NCBI GenBank assembly: GCA_963706425.1
Contig: CAVPMN010000020.1
Location: 1,674,001 to 1,738,000 of the forward strand
Reading direction: 5' to 3'
DNA: 64,000 nucleotides
Source of the DNA: CAVPMN01 sp963706425
GTDB taxonomy: Bacteria; Actinomycetota; Acidimicrobiia; Acidimicrobiales; Acidimicrobilacustridaceae
The notes under the pieces were generated by a model. It was not told the DNA's origin. It made no database searches and saw nothing but the letters and a program-made list of their open reading frames with translations. Positions 7,979 to 17,085 of the stretch are shown one piece after another (positions within the stretch are counted from its first letter, which is position 1; each line of letters begins with the position of its first letter). The translations under genes and the position numbers were made by a program.

Positions 7979-9360
7979 TCAGTCGACGAGAGGCTCGTGC
8001 CAGCCGCCGTGCGTCGCCGCGAGCGCCTCGGCTTCGGGTGGCCCCCACGTGCCCCGTCGTAGAGATGGAGACGCGGTGGCCACGAGAGCACGTCGTCGAC
8101 GATGCGCCACTGCTGGCACACGGAGTCCCATCGGCCGAACCGGCGCGGGTCGCCCTTCATGGCGTCGTCGACCAGGCGCTCGTAGGGATCCTCCGACGAG
8201 CCGAACAGCCGCTCCTCGGTGACCTCGAGATCGATGGCGTGCGACAGCAGCCGATCGCCGGGCGTCTTGGCGTGCAGTTGCAGCAGGATGCCGCCGACCT
8301 GTCCCAATCGGAAGCGCAGATGGTTGGGATGGGGCGCAGCGGCACCTGCGTCGGCGAAGAGCATGCGCGGCGGAGCGGTGAACTCGACGATGGCCTCCGT
8401 GGCGGTCACGGGCAGGTTCTTCCCGGTGCGGATCAGCCACGGCACGCCTGACCACCGCCACGAGTCGATCTCGAAGCGCAGCGCGGCGAAGGTCTCCGTG
8501 TCGGATCCGGGGGCCACGCCCGGCTCGTCGACGTAGCCGCGGTACTGCCCACGCACCACCGCCGCCGGGTCGATGGTGTCGATCTGGCGGAACACCTTGA
8601 CCTTCTCGTCGCGCAGCGCGTCCGCGTCGGCGGCGACCGGCGGCTCCATCGCCAGAAGGGCCACGATCTCCAACAGGTGGTTCTGCACGACGTCGCGGAT
8701 CGCGCCGGCGGTGTCGTAGAACTTGGCCCGACCGGCGGTGCCGAAGTCTTCCGCCATCGTGATCTGGATGTTCGAGATGAAGTTGCGGTTCCAGATGGGC
8801 TCGAGCATCGAGTTGGCGAAGCGGAACACCAGCAGGTTCTCGACGCCGTCCTTGCCGAGGAAGTGGTCGATGCGGAAGATCGACTCCTCGGGGAAGGACC
8901 GCCGCAGCACCTCATTGAGGCTCTCGGCCGACTCACGATCGCGCCCGAAGGGCTTCTCGACCACGACCTTGGCGCCTTCGGTGAGCCCGACCCGCGAGAG
9001 GCCCTCGACCACGTCGTCGAAGAGGGCCGGCGGGATGGCCAGGTAGAAGAGCGGGTGGGCGGCGTCGCCCACCGCCTCGCGCAGGTGGTCGAACGTCGTG
9101 GCTTCCCGGTAGTCGCCGCTCACGTAGCAGAGCTGCTTGGCGAGGCGACTCCAGACCTCCTCGTCGATCGGGCCGCGCGCTTCGAGGGACTCGCGCACAC
9201 GGGCGCGCAGCTCGTCGTCGGTCAAGGGAGATGACGCCACGCCGACGACGGTGCACATGGCCGCCCCTTGGCGAGCCAGCTCGTAGATCGCCGGGAAGAT
9301 CTTGCGGCGAGCGAGGTCGCCCGTGGCGCCGAACAGGATGATGGCGTCGGTGTCGCTCAC
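7979..9360 (-). CDS. zwf: Glucose-6-phosphate 1-dehydrogenase (one frameshift near the C-terminus)
   Basis: About 460 residues. The N-terminal NADP-binding motif GATGDLARRK and the active-site motif RIDHFLGK are both present, and EKPFGRD precedes the latter as usual. The GTG start at 9360 overlaps the hemL stop by 4 bp (GTGA). One base is missing near 8063: the reading frame then leaves LHLYD for a frame that supplies the expected end, GTWGPPEAEALAATHGGW, and stops at 7979. It catalyses the first step of the oxidative pentose phosphate pathway, giving NADPH. Its place at the end of a heme operon is unusual but translationally coupled. Confidence 0.92.
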
Positions 9361-10619
9361 CGTGCGGCCGCGACCACGGCTGCCTCGTGCGCCGCGTCGA
9401 GCACCCGGTCGATGACGTCGGGCCGGTGGGCCAACCCCGGGAAGAGCACCTCGTAGGCGCCAGGCGCGATGGCCACCCCCCGGTCGAGGAGCGCGTGGAA
9501 GAACCGCGAGTAGCGCTCCTCGTCGGTGCACTTGGCGCCGTCGTAGTCGACGGGCGGGGTGGGGCCGAAGAAGATGCCGACGAGGGAGGCGTAACGGGTC
9601 ACCTGTGCCTCGACGCCGGCCGACGCGAAGGCTTTGGCCAGACCGTCGGCGAGTTGACGGGCGTGCTCGGTGAGTCGCTCGTAGGCGGCGTCGTCGAGCA
9701 GCTCGAGCGCAGCGAGGCCCGCGGCGGTGGCCACCGGGTTCCCGCTCAAGGTGCCCGCCTGGTAGACCGCGCCCTGCGGCGACAGCGCGTCCATGACGTC
9801 GGCCCGGCCTCCGAAGGCGCCGACGGGCAACCCACCGCCGATGACCTTGCCGAAGCAGGTGAGATCGGGACGGACCTGCTCGAGTTGCTGGGCCCCGCCG
9901 CCGGCCACCCGGAACCCGGTGATGACCTCGTCGAAGATGAGCAGCGCACCGACGCGGTCGCACTCGGCCCGCAGCCCGTCGAGGAAGCCCGGCACCGGGG
10001 CCACCAGCCCCATGTTGGCGGCGACGGGCTCGACGATGACGCACGCCGTCTGGTCGTCGAGCGTGGGCACCACGTTGTAGGGGGCCACGAGGGTGTCGGC
10101 CACCTGCGCCGGCGTGACGCCGGCCGAGCCCGGGAGCCCGAGGGTGGCCACACCACTGCCACCCGCGACGAGCAGCCCGTCGGAGTGGCCGTGGTAGTTG
10201 CCCGCGAACTTGAGGATGCGAGGCCGCCCGGTGAAGCCGCGGGCCAGGCGGATGGCCGACATGGTCGCCTCGGTGCCGCTGCTGACCAGGCGGACGCGCT
10301 CGACCGATGGCACCCGGGCGCAGATCGTCTCGGCCAGCTGCACCTCGCGTTCGGTCGGGGCGCCGAACGAGGTGCCGTCGGCCGACGCGGACTGGATGGC
10401 GTCGACGACCGACGGATGGGCGTGCCCGTGGATGATCGCCCCGTAGGACTGCACGAGATCGAGATAACGGTTGCCCTCGACGTCCCACACGTGCGGGCCT
10501 TCGGCCTTGGCCACGAAGTAGGGCGTGCCCCCCACCGAGCCGAAGGCGCGCACCGGCGAGTTGACCCCGCCCGGGATGACCGACCGGGCCCGCCGGAACA
10601 GCTCGTCGTTCGTGCTCAC
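9357..10619 (-). CDS. hemL: Glutamate-1-semialdehyde 2,1-aminomutase
   Basis: The 420-residue PLP enzyme converts glutamate-1-semialdehyde to 5-aminolevulinate in the C5 tetrapyrrole pathway. The family opening NDELFRRARSVIPGGVNSPV, the cofactor Asp region IFDEVITGFR and the Schiff-base lysine in CFGKVIGGGLPVGAFGG are all visible. Length is normal. It lies downstream of hemB and overlaps zwf by 4 bp. The enzymes that supply its substrate (glutamyl-tRNA reductase, hemA) and hemC are not in the window. Confidence 0.96.
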   Translation of the reverse strand: MSTNDELFRRARSVIPGGVNSPVRAFGSVGGTPYFVAKAEGPHVWDVEGNRYLDLVQSYGAIIHGHAHPSVVDAIQSASADGTSFGAPTEREVQLAETICARVPSVERVRLVSSGTEATMSAIRLARGFTGRPRILKFAGNYHGHSDGLLVAGGSGVATLGLPGSAGVTPAQVADTLVAPYNVVPTLDDQTACVIVEPVAANMGLVAPVPGFLDGLRAECDRVGALLIFDEVITGFRVAGGGAQQLEQVRPDLTCFGKVIGGGLPVGAFGGRADVMDALSPQGAVYQAGTLSGNPVATAAGLAALELLDDAAYERLTEHARQLADGLAKAFASAGVEAQVTRYASLVGIFFGPTPPVDYDGAKCTDEERYSRFFHALLDRGVAIAPGAYEVLFPGLAHRPDVIDRVLDAAHEAAVVAAAR

Positions 10620-10646
10620 GAGCGTCGCCCTCTCCCCAACCCCACC

Positions 10647-10693
10647 AAATTGGTGCGTGAAACAACCGGATGGGTTGTTTCACGCACCGATTT
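10647..10693. terminator. Long near-perfect hairpin between hemB and hemL
   Basis: GGTGCGTGAAACAACC at 10652-10667 pairs perfectly with GGTTGTTTCACGCACC at 10673-10688 across a 5-nt loop. Outer AAAT/ATTT pairs, past one G-U wobble, extend the stem to about 21 bp. It sits in the 88-bp gap between two co-directional heme genes. The tail on the minus strand has only a short T-rich run, so it may act as an attenuator, a processing or stability element, or a protein-binding dyad rather than a full terminator. Confidence 0.6.
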
Positions 10694-10707
10694 CGCAGTG
10701 GGGGGGG

Positions 10708-11691
10708 TCATCGGGCGAGCACCTCGGCAACCTCGCGGGCCAGGTAGGTGAGGACGATGTCGGCGCCCGCTCGGCGCACGGCGGTGAGCTGTTCGAGCGC
10801 CACCGCAGGCCCGTCGATCCAGCCGTTGGCCGCGGCCGCCTTGATCATGGCGTACTCGCCGGACACGTGATAGGCCGCGAGCGGCACGTCGAGCTCGGCG
10901 CGCGCCCTCGCCAGGATGTCGAGACAGGTGAGCGCCGGCTTCACCATCACCATGTCGGCGCCCTCGACCACGTCGAGCCGGATCTCTTCGAGGGCTTCGC
11001 GGCCGTTGCGGACATCTTGCTGATAGTCACGCCGATCGCCGCCACCGGCGATGGTGACGTCGACGGCATCGCGGAACGGACCGTAGAGCGCCGAGGCGTA
11101 CTTGGCGGCGTAGGCGAGGATCGCCACGTCGTCGAAGCCCTCCTCGTCGAGAGCGTCGCGGATGGCCGCGACCTGCCCGTCCATCATCCCCGAGGGCGCC
11201 ACGACGTCGGCGCCGGCCTCGGCCTGGGCCACCGCGACCTGGGCGTAGAGATCGAGGGTGGCGTCGTTGTCGACCCGGCCGTCGTCGTCGAGCACACCGC
11301 AGTGCCCGTGGTCGGTGTACTCGTCGAGGCAGAGATCGGCCATGAGGACGACGTCGTCGCCGACCTCATCTCGCACGTCACGCAACGCCACCTGCACGAT
11401 GCCGTCAGGATCCCAGGCACCGGAGCCCTGGGCGTCCTTGCGGGTGGGGACGCCGAACAGGATGACGCCTGCGAGACCGAGTCCGACGAGCTCGCGCACC
11501 TCTTTGCGCAACGAATCGCGTGAGTGCTGCACCACGCCGGGCAACGACGCGATCGGGATGGGCGCGTCGGTGTCCTCGCGCACGAAGAGGGGCGCCACCA
11601 GATCGTCGACCGACAGTCGCGTCTCGGCGACGAGACGACGCATCGCCGGCGTGCGACGCAGGCGACGGAGGCGGCGTTGGGGGAAGCTCAT
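10708..11691 (-). CDS. hemB: Delta-aminolevulinic acid dehydratase (porphobilinogen synthase)
   Basis: The 327-residue protein joins two aminolevulinate molecules into porphobilinogen. Both Schiff-base lysine regions are visible: AAKYASALYGPFRDA, and MVMVKPA near residue 250. The active-site metal loop reads DLCLDEYTDHGHCG, that is Cys, Asp and Cys at the positions that are all Cys in zinc enzymes and lack Cys in magnesium types, so metal preference is not obvious. Length and order are typical. It lies between the HAD gene and hemL on the same strand. Confidence 0.96.
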   Translation of the reverse strand: MSFPQRRLRRLRRTPAMRRLVAETRLSVDDLVAPLFVREDTDAPIPIASLPGVVQHSRDSLRKEVRELVGLGLAGVILFGVPTRKDAQGSGAWDPDGIVQVALRDVRDEVGDDVVLMADLCLDEYTDHGHCGVLDDDGRVDNDATLDLYAQVAVAQAEAGADVVAPSGMMDGQVAAIRDALDEEGFDDVAILAYAAKYASALYGPFRDAVDVTIAGGGDRRDYQQDVRNGREALEEIRLDVVEGADMVMVKPALTCLDILARARAELDVPLAAYHVSGEYAMIKAAAANGWIDGPAVALEQLTAVRRAGADIVLTYLAREVAEVLAR

Positions 11692-11735
11692 GGCGACACC
11701 ACCGTGTCAGCCTAGGCGAGCCCGTACGAGACGAG

Positions 11736-12396
11736 TCAGGCCCGCACCAGACCGGTGAGAACGGCGAGGGATACCTCGTCGAGCGACTCGACGACGAGGT
11801 CGGCGTGCGCGAACTCGGCGCCACGCGTGACGTCATTGGGCACGACGACGCACGCCAGCCCCGCCGCCTTGGCCGCCGAGCAGCCGTGGTGAGAGTCCTC
11901 GAGCGCCACCGAGCGCTGAGGATCGGCGCCGAGTGCGGCGAGCGCGGCGAGGAAGAGGTCGGGTGACGGCTTGGCCCGCTCGACGTGGTCACGGCAACGC
12001 ACCACCTCGAAGTGGTGCAGCACGCCCAGGCGCTCGAGATGGCCCGCCACCCACTCCTCCGACGAGCTCGACGCCACACCGACCGGCACGCCTGCGACGG
12101 CTGCTTCTCGGAGGAGGCTGACGACGCCAGGCAGGATCTCCTGCTCGGCGATGAGTGCGCTGATGACGCTGGCGGCGCCGCTCGACCACCACGTCGCGCT
12201 CGAGTGCCCGACCGGTCTCCTCCTCGAGCCAGTCGAACCAGTGCCGGTGGTCGGCCCGGCCCACGATCCCTTGCCAGTCTTCGAGCACCAACTCGACACC
12301 ATGGTGGGCGAACTCGTCGCGGACCGTGGCGAACTCGGGCCATTCGGTGTCGAGGATGAGGCCGTCGAAGTCGAAGATCAGTGCGTCGAGGTTCAC
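11736..12396 (-). CDS. HAD-superfamily hydrolase, beta-phosphoglucomutase-like (one frameshift)
   Basis: About 220 residues once one extra base near 12185 is removed. Motif I is DFDGLILDTE with the nucleophilic Asp, motif II is ASSSS, the motif III lysine is in RAKPSPDLF, and motif IV is EDSHHG, so a full HAD subfamily IA phosphatase core is present. GTG 12396 overlaps the cobA-hemD stop by 4 bp, so it is translated from the heme operon. Substrate cannot be read from sequence; phosphatases of this type act on small sugar or nucleotide phosphates. Confidence 0.82.
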
Positions 12397-13874
12397 GTCA
12401 CCGATGATCCGACGTCATCGCCGGCGAATCGAACGAGTTCCGAGAGCAGCCCGTCGATGGTGTGCTCTGTCGCGACGATCGTGACATCGAGTCCGAGCTG
12501 GGTGGCGGTCGCGGCCGTGACCGGTCCGATGCACGCGACCACCGGCGGCGTGGCATCGACACCGAACGCCTCGACGAATCGGGTCACCGTCGATGACGAC
12601 GTGAACAAGATGGTGTCGGCGGTGGCGACGGCTTCGCGCTGCTCGGCGGTGATCGGTGCGGGCACCGTGCGGTACGCCGCGACCACCTCGACCGACCAAC
12701 CGGCGGCTCTGAGCCCCTCGGGCAGCACCTCTCGCGCCACCTCCGCCCGCGCCAACACGACCCGACCGCCGGCCTCGGGATCGGGAGACGGGAAGGCGTC
12801 GAGCAGCGACTCGGCCACGAAGCGCTCGGGCAGGAGATCGGCGACCACGTTGCGCTCTGCGAGCGCCTCGGCCGTGCCCGGCCCGATGGCCGCGACCTGC
12901 ACGCCTCCGAGGTCGCGGGCATCACGCAACTCCGCCATCACCCGGCGCGCCCCGTTCGGTGAGGTCACCACCAGCCAGTCGCCGCGCTCGAGCGCACTGA
13001 GCGCCTTGCGCAACGCGGCGCCACCATCGGCCGGGTCGACCACGTCGATGGTGGCCACCTCGATGGGCTCGGCACCGAGGTCGCGCAGAGCGGTGGCCAC
13101 CTCGGATGCCTGATGGGCGGCGCGGGTGACCACGACCCGCCGCCCGAACAGCGGGCGGCGCTCGTACCAGTCGAGCTGCAGGGCCGCCACGCTGCCGATG
13201 ACGATCGTGGTGGGCGGCGCGAGCGGATGGTCGGCGATCGTGGCAAGCGTGGCTCGCACCGTGTGCTGGGCGGGACGGGTGCCCCAACGGATGGCGGCCA
13301 CCGGTGTGTCGGGGCTGAGGCCCGCGTCGATGAGCCGCCGCGTGATCTTCTGGATGCGCCCCACGCCCATCAGCACGACGATGGTGCCACCGACCCGGGC
13401 CACGGCATCCCAGTCGAGGTCGTCCGTCTTGTCGGGATCCTCGTGGCCGGTGACCACCGTGAACGACGTCGACGAGTAGCGCATGGTGACGGGCACGCCG
13501 GCATAGGCCGGCACCGCGATGGCTGCCGACACGCCGGGCACCACCTCGAACGCCACCCCGGCATCGAGAAGGGCCTGGGCCTCTTCGCCGCCGCGGGCGA
13601 ACACGAACGGATCGCCGCCCTTCAGGCGCACCACGAGACGGCCGGCCGTTCCGTGTGCGACGAGGAGGTCGCAGATGTCGGACTGTGCCCACGTGACCTG
13701 CCCGGGGACCTTGCCGACGTTCACCAGCTCGGCCGATTCGGGCGCCAGGTCGAGGAGGGAGGCCGCCGACAAACGGTCGTAGACGACCACCTCCGCCCGG
13801 CGCAGCAGATCGGCCCCCCGCTGGGTGAGCAGTCCCGGGTCGCCTGGCCCGGCCCCCACGAGGTAGACGGTCAC
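12393..13874 (-). CDS. cobA-hemD: Fused uroporphyrinogen-III C-methyltransferase / uroporphyrinogen-III synthase (CobA-HemD)
   Basis: The 493-residue protein has two domains. Residues 1-240 are a SAM-dependent uroporphyrinogen-III methyltransferase: VYLVGAGPGDPGLLT at the N-terminus, then VRLKGGDPFVFARGGEEA and a GVSAAIAVPAYAGVPVTMR segment. Residues about 245-485 match HemD, which closes hydroxymethylbilane to uroporphyrinogen III. The fusion is common in actinobacteria and sits at the branch point between siroheme/cobalamin and heme. It is the first gene of the minus-strand heme operon and diverges from the TetR gene, with 35 bp between the two starts. Confidence 0.93.
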   Translation of the reverse strand: MTVYLVGAGPGDPGLLTQRGADLLRRAEVVVYDRLSAASLLDLAPESAELVNVGKVPGQVTWAQSDICDLLVAHGTAGRLVVRLKGGDPFVFARGGEEAQALLDAGVAFEVVPGVSAAIAVPAYAGVPVTMRYSSTSFTVVTGHEDPDKTDDLDWDAVARVGGTIVVLMGVGRIQKITRRLIDAGLSPDTPVAAIRWGTRPAQHTVRATLATIADHPLAPPTTIVIGSVAALQLDWYERRPLFGRRVVVTRAAHQASEVATALRDLGAEPIEVATIDVVDPADGGAALRKALSALERGDWLVVTSPNGARRVMAELRDARDLGGVQVAAIGPGTAEALAERNVVADLLPERFVAESLLDAFPSPDPEAGGRVVLARAEVAREVLPEGLRAAGWSVEVVAAYRTVPAPITAEQREAVATADTILFTSSSTVTRFVEAFGVDATPPVVACIGPVTAATATQLGLDVTIVATEHTIDGLLSELVRFAGDDVGSSVT

Positions 13875-13909
13875 GCCGCCAGCCTAGGGGCGCGGGGAGA
13901 CCTGGCAAG

Positions 13910-14521
13910 ATGGCGCCGATGGATGCGACGGTCGAGGCACCGGCGGACGGGCGGGCGGCGCGAGCCGCTCGAACCCGAACGGCCATCGTCGACGCGCTGC
14001 TCGAGCTGCTCGACGAGGGCGACCTGCAGCCGACCGCAACCCGCATCGCCGAGCGCGCCGGCATCTCGATCCGGCTGATCTATCACCACTTCGGGGACCT
14101 CGAAGCGCTCTATCGAGCGGTGGCCGAACGCCAGGCCGAACGGGTCGTCGCCATGGTGCGGCAGATCCCGCTCGACCTGCCCCTCGACGAGCGCATCACG
14201 CAGTTCGTGGCCGAGCGCAGCGCGATCCTCGAGCAGATCACCCCGGTGCGACGCGCTTCGTTGCTCCAGGAGCCGTTCTCCGAAGCGCTCAGCAAGACCC
14301 ATCGCATCTTCGTGCAGTTGGGCGAGGATCGCATCACCCACGTGTTCGCTCCGGAGCTGGGTGGCCTTCAGGGATCCGAGCGCGACACCGTCGTGGCGGC
14401 CCTTGCGGCAGCAGGTGGCTGGAACTTCTGGGACGCCCTGCGCAGCAGCGACCGCTCGGTCAGCGCCTCGCGTGCTGCTCTCACGCGCACGTTCCGGGCG
14501 CTGCTGACCACCGCCGCCTGA
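13910..14521 (+). CDS. TetR-family transcriptional regulator
   Basis: 203 residues. The N-terminal helix-turn-helix runs from about residue 22 (RTAIVDALLELLDEGD) through TRIAERAGISIRLIYHHFGDLEALYRAV, the usual TetR arrangement. The C-terminal ligand-binding half is generic. It diverges from cobA-hemD with only 35 bp between starts, so it could autoregulate and act on the heme operon promoter, but no operator is evident. The 169 bp after its stop begin with three tandem copies of a CTGACCGCCACCGC-like unit. They also contain the AT-rich leader of the fasciclin gene. Confidence 0.85.
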   Translation: MAPMDATVEAPADGRAARAARTRTAIVDALLELLDEGDLQPTATRIAERAGISIRLIYHHFGDLEALYRAVAERQAERVVAMVRQIPLDLPLDERITQFVAERSAILEQITPVRRASLLQEPFSEALSKTHRIFVQLGEDRITHVFAPELGGLQGSERDTVVAALAAAGGWNFWDALRSSDRSVSASRAALTRTFRALLTTAA

Positions 14522-14690
14522 CCGCCACCGCCTGACCGCCACCGCCCTGACCGGACGGACGGGACCGGACGGTCGGGACGGGCCCGGGACGGACATCCCC
14601 GGAATTTTCCTCGGCGACTTCTCATCCGATCGAGCGCCGGTTCCGTACTCAACGTTGGAACCATAATTAGCACTAAACTGAGGAGCACCC

Positions 14691-15281
14691 ATGAAGAACC
14701 GTAGGAACCTGGCCTTCGTAGGCCTGCTGGCCGTCGGATCCCTGCTCGCCGCAGCCTGCAGCGACGACGACGACTCGACCTCGACGGACACGTCGGCCGA
14801 GACCAGCACCACCGAGGACATGACCGAGAGCACCGAGGCGATGGCCGACGAGACGATCGTCGAGATCGCGGCCGGCAACCCCGACTTCTCCACCCTGGTG
14901 ACCGCCGTCCAGGCCGCCGGCCTGGCCGAGACCCTGTCGGGCGAGGGCCCCTACACCGTGTTCGCGCCGACGAACGAGGCGTTCGCCGCCATCCCCGCGG
15001 AGACCCTCCAGTCGCTGCTCGAGCCGGCCAACCAGGAGACCCTGACCCAGATCCTCACCTACCACGTGGTGGCGGGCGAAGTCATGGCCGCCGACGTGGC
15101 CCCGGGTGAGGTCGAGACGGTCGAAGGCACTCCGTTCACCATCGAGGTCGAAGGCAGCGATGTGTTCATCGTCGACGGTCAGGGCGGTCGCGCCCAGGTC
15201 GTCACGACCGACATCGTCGCCTCGAACGGCGTCATCCACGTCATCGACGCCGTCCTCATCCCCTCGGGCGTCACCGTCTGA
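14691..15281 (+). CDS. Fasciclin (FAS1)-domain lipoprotein
   Basis: The 196-residue protein has a lipoprotein signal with the lipobox ending LAAAC (Cys23). A Ser/Thr/Asp-rich linker precedes one FAS1 domain from about residue 58 to the end. FAS1 hallmarks are present: FSTLVTAVQAAGL, the core YTVFAPTNEAFAAI, and a C-terminal YHVVAGE...VIHVIDAVLIP. It resembles the MPT83/MPB70 class of secreted adhesion-type proteins. AGGAG lies 6 nt before the ATG. Function beyond cell-surface adhesion is unknown. Confidence 0.92.
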   Translation: MKNRRNLAFVGLLAVGSLLAAACSDDDDSTSTDTSAETSTTEDMTESTEAMADETIVEIAAGNPDFSTLVTAVQAAGLAETLSGEGPYTVFAPTNEAFAAIPAETLQSLLEPANQETLTQILTYHVVAGEVMAADVAPGEVETVEGTPFTIEVEGSDVFIVDGQGGRAQVVTTDIVASNGVIHVIDAVLIPSGVTV

Positions 15282-15295
15282 CCAAAGGAAGCTGC

Positions 15296-15667
15296 ATGAA
15301 GACGCTCCACGACAACCGTCCCGACGACGACTGGGTGAACCAGCATCGGGTCGAACAGGATTGGCTGGAGCGGGCAGCCTGCAAGGGCAAGACCACGTTG
15401 TTCTTCGGCATCGCCGGAGAGCGACCCGAACGGCGGGTGCGCCGCGAAGCTGCCGCCCGCAAGATCTGCGCCACGTGCCCGGCACTGCTTCAGTGCCGGG
15501 CCGTGGCCCGGGCCAATCGGGAGAACGGCTTCTGGGGCGGGGAGTCCGAAGAGGAGCGAGCCGCCGCCGGCTACCCGCCTCGTTCGATCAGCCGGCGAGC
15601 GGTCCAGGAGGCGGCGGCCGGCGGAATTCAGATCTCGCCGGCGCCCCGGGCGGCTGCGTCGGCGTAA
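15296..15667 (+). CDS. WhiB-family iron-sulfur transcription factor
   Basis: 123 residues. The four cluster cysteines are C29, C58, C61 and C67 (C-x28-C-x2-C-x5-C), the WhiB [4Fe-4S] signature. They are followed by the turn GFWGGES (residues 78-84) and a basic DNA-binding C-terminus. WhiB proteins bind the primary sigma factor and sense redox or nitric oxide. The subgroup cannot be named with confidence from sequence alone. Its 3' end overlaps the convergent photolyase gene by 40 bp. Confidence 0.95.
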   Translation: MKTLHDNRPDDDWVNQHRVEQDWLERAACKGKTTLFFGIAGERPERRVRREAAARKICATCPALLQCRAVARANRENGFWGGESEEERAAAGYPPRSISRRAVQEAAAGGIQISPAPRAAASA

Positions 15668-17028
15668 GCCGCCAACGCCCGCTTGCGGCTCTCGGCCAGA
15701 TCGACGATCGGGTCCGGGTAGTCGGCGCCCAGCACGACACCGACCTCCGCCAGCTCGAGGGGCCCGGCGTCCCAGGGCGCATGGATCAGCTCGGCGTCGA
15801 GCGGGGCCAGCTCGGGCACCCAGCGGCGGATGTAGTCACCGGCGGGATCGAACCGGCGACTCTGCAACACCGGGTTGAAGATGCGGTTGTACGGGGCCGC
15901 GTCCGGACCGGTGCCGGCCACCCACTGCCAGTTGCCCACGTTCTGGGAGACGTCACCGTCGGCGAGCAGGTGCCGGAAGTGCCGCTCGCCGAGTCGCCAG
16001 TCGACGAGCAGGTTCTTCACGAGGAACGACGCCGTGATCATCCGCACGCGGTTGTGCATGAACCCTGACTCGGAGAGCTGGCGCATCCCTGCGTCGACGA
16101 TCGGGATGCCGGTGCGACCCTCGGCCCACGCGGCCAGGCCGTCGACGTCGTCGCGCCACTCGACCAACTCGTAGCGTTCCTTCATGGCCCGATCGGGCAG
16201 GAACGGCAGCTCGGCGAGCAGGTGGGCATACCAGTCGCGCCAGGCGAGCTGGCGCGTGAACGATGCTCGGCCCGGCGAGCCCTCGCCCACGGCGTCGACG
16301 ACGGTGCGGGGCGACAGCGTGCCGAACTTGAGATCGATCGACAGGTGTGAGGTGGCGTCGATGTCCGGCCGGTCGTGCCACTCGTCGTAGGCGTCGACGC
16401 GCTCCAGGAACGCCTCGAGCCGAACCTGCGCGCCCGACGCGCCGCCCGGCGCGGGAACCTCGCCGTCGATGCCGGGCAGGTCGTCGCCGGCCACATCGAG
16501 CACGATGGCGTCCCCGGGCTCGGGCCACGGGTCGACAGGGGCCACGCGCCAACGACGATAGAAGGGCGTGAACACACGCGACAGGGTGCCGCCTTGGGTG
16601 AGCACACTGCCGGGTGGGTGCACGAGCGTTCCGTGGGAACGGACGACCGGCTGCGGTAGCACCTGCGCGATCGCCTGGTCGCGTCGCACCGAGTAGGGAC
16701 TCACGTCGTCGTTCCAGTACACCGCTTGCACGCGGTGGGTCGATGCCAGCTCCGGGATGACCGCCTGCGGGTCACCGCGCCTGATCAGCAGCCCGCCCCC
16801 CGAGCGCCGCTGCACGTCTGCGGCGAGCGCGGCGACACTCCCCAACAGCTGGCGCCGCCGATGCGGCCCGGCCGCACCCAACAGAAGTGGGTCGACGACG
16901 AACACCGGCAAGACGTGGCGATGGCTACGGGTGGCGGCCGCCCAGGCCGGGTTGTCGTCGAGGCGGAGATCACGACGGAACCAGACGAGGGCCAGGTCCG
17001 ACGGGGCCGGGCCCGAGGCAAGAGGCAT
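15628..17028 (-). CDS. phrB: Deoxyribodipyrimidine photolyase
   Basis: The 466-residue flavoprotein repairs UV-induced pyrimidine dimers using light. It starts with LVWFRRDLRLDDNPAW, the N-terminal antenna domain. The C-terminal FAD domain is recognised by TSHLSIDLKFGTLSPR, LAWRDWYAHLL, TGIPIVDAGMRQL, FMHNRVRM and the signature VGNWQWVAGTGPDAAPYNRIFNP. Cofactor-binding and substrate Trp/Asn residues of class I CPD photolyases are therefore present. It is convergent with whiB, and the pair overlap by 40 bp. Confidence 0.94.
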   Translation of the reverse strand: MPLASGPAPSDLALVWFRRDLRLDDNPAWAAATRSHRHVLPVFVVDPLLLGAAGPHRRRQLLGSVAALAADVQRRSGGGLLIRRGDPQAVIPELASTHRVQAVYWNDDVSPYSVRRDQAIAQVLPQPVVRSHGTLVHPPGSVLTQGGTLSRVFTPFYRRWRVAPVDPWPEPGDAIVLDVAGDDLPGIDGEVPAPGGASGAQVRLEAFLERVDAYDEWHDRPDIDATSHLSIDLKFGTLSPRTVVDAVGEGSPGRASFTRQLAWRDWYAHLLAELPFLPDRAMKERYELVEWRDDVDGLAAWAEGRTGIPIVDAGMRQLSESGFMHNRVRMITASFLVKNLLVDWRLGERHFRHLLADGDVSQNVGNWQWVAGTGPDAAPYNRIFNPVLQSRRFDPAGDYIRRWVPELAPLDAELIHAPWDAGPLELAEVGVVLGADYPDPIVDLAESRKRALAAYADAAARGAGEI

Positions 17029-17085
17029 CGTCGCCGAGCGTACGGCCGCCCACCCAGCCGTGGCGCACCGGGAGCGGGGTTCGTA

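Noticed and set aside
7915..10683. A single 922-codon minus frame spanning hemL and zwf
   Set aside because: Only its second half encodes protein of a known family (zwf); the first half is out of frame with hemL, and the last part is past a frameshift.
12922..14064. A 380-codon minus frame overlapping cobA and the TetR gene
   Set aside because: It is out of frame with the well-conserved CobA-HemD protein and shows no motif.
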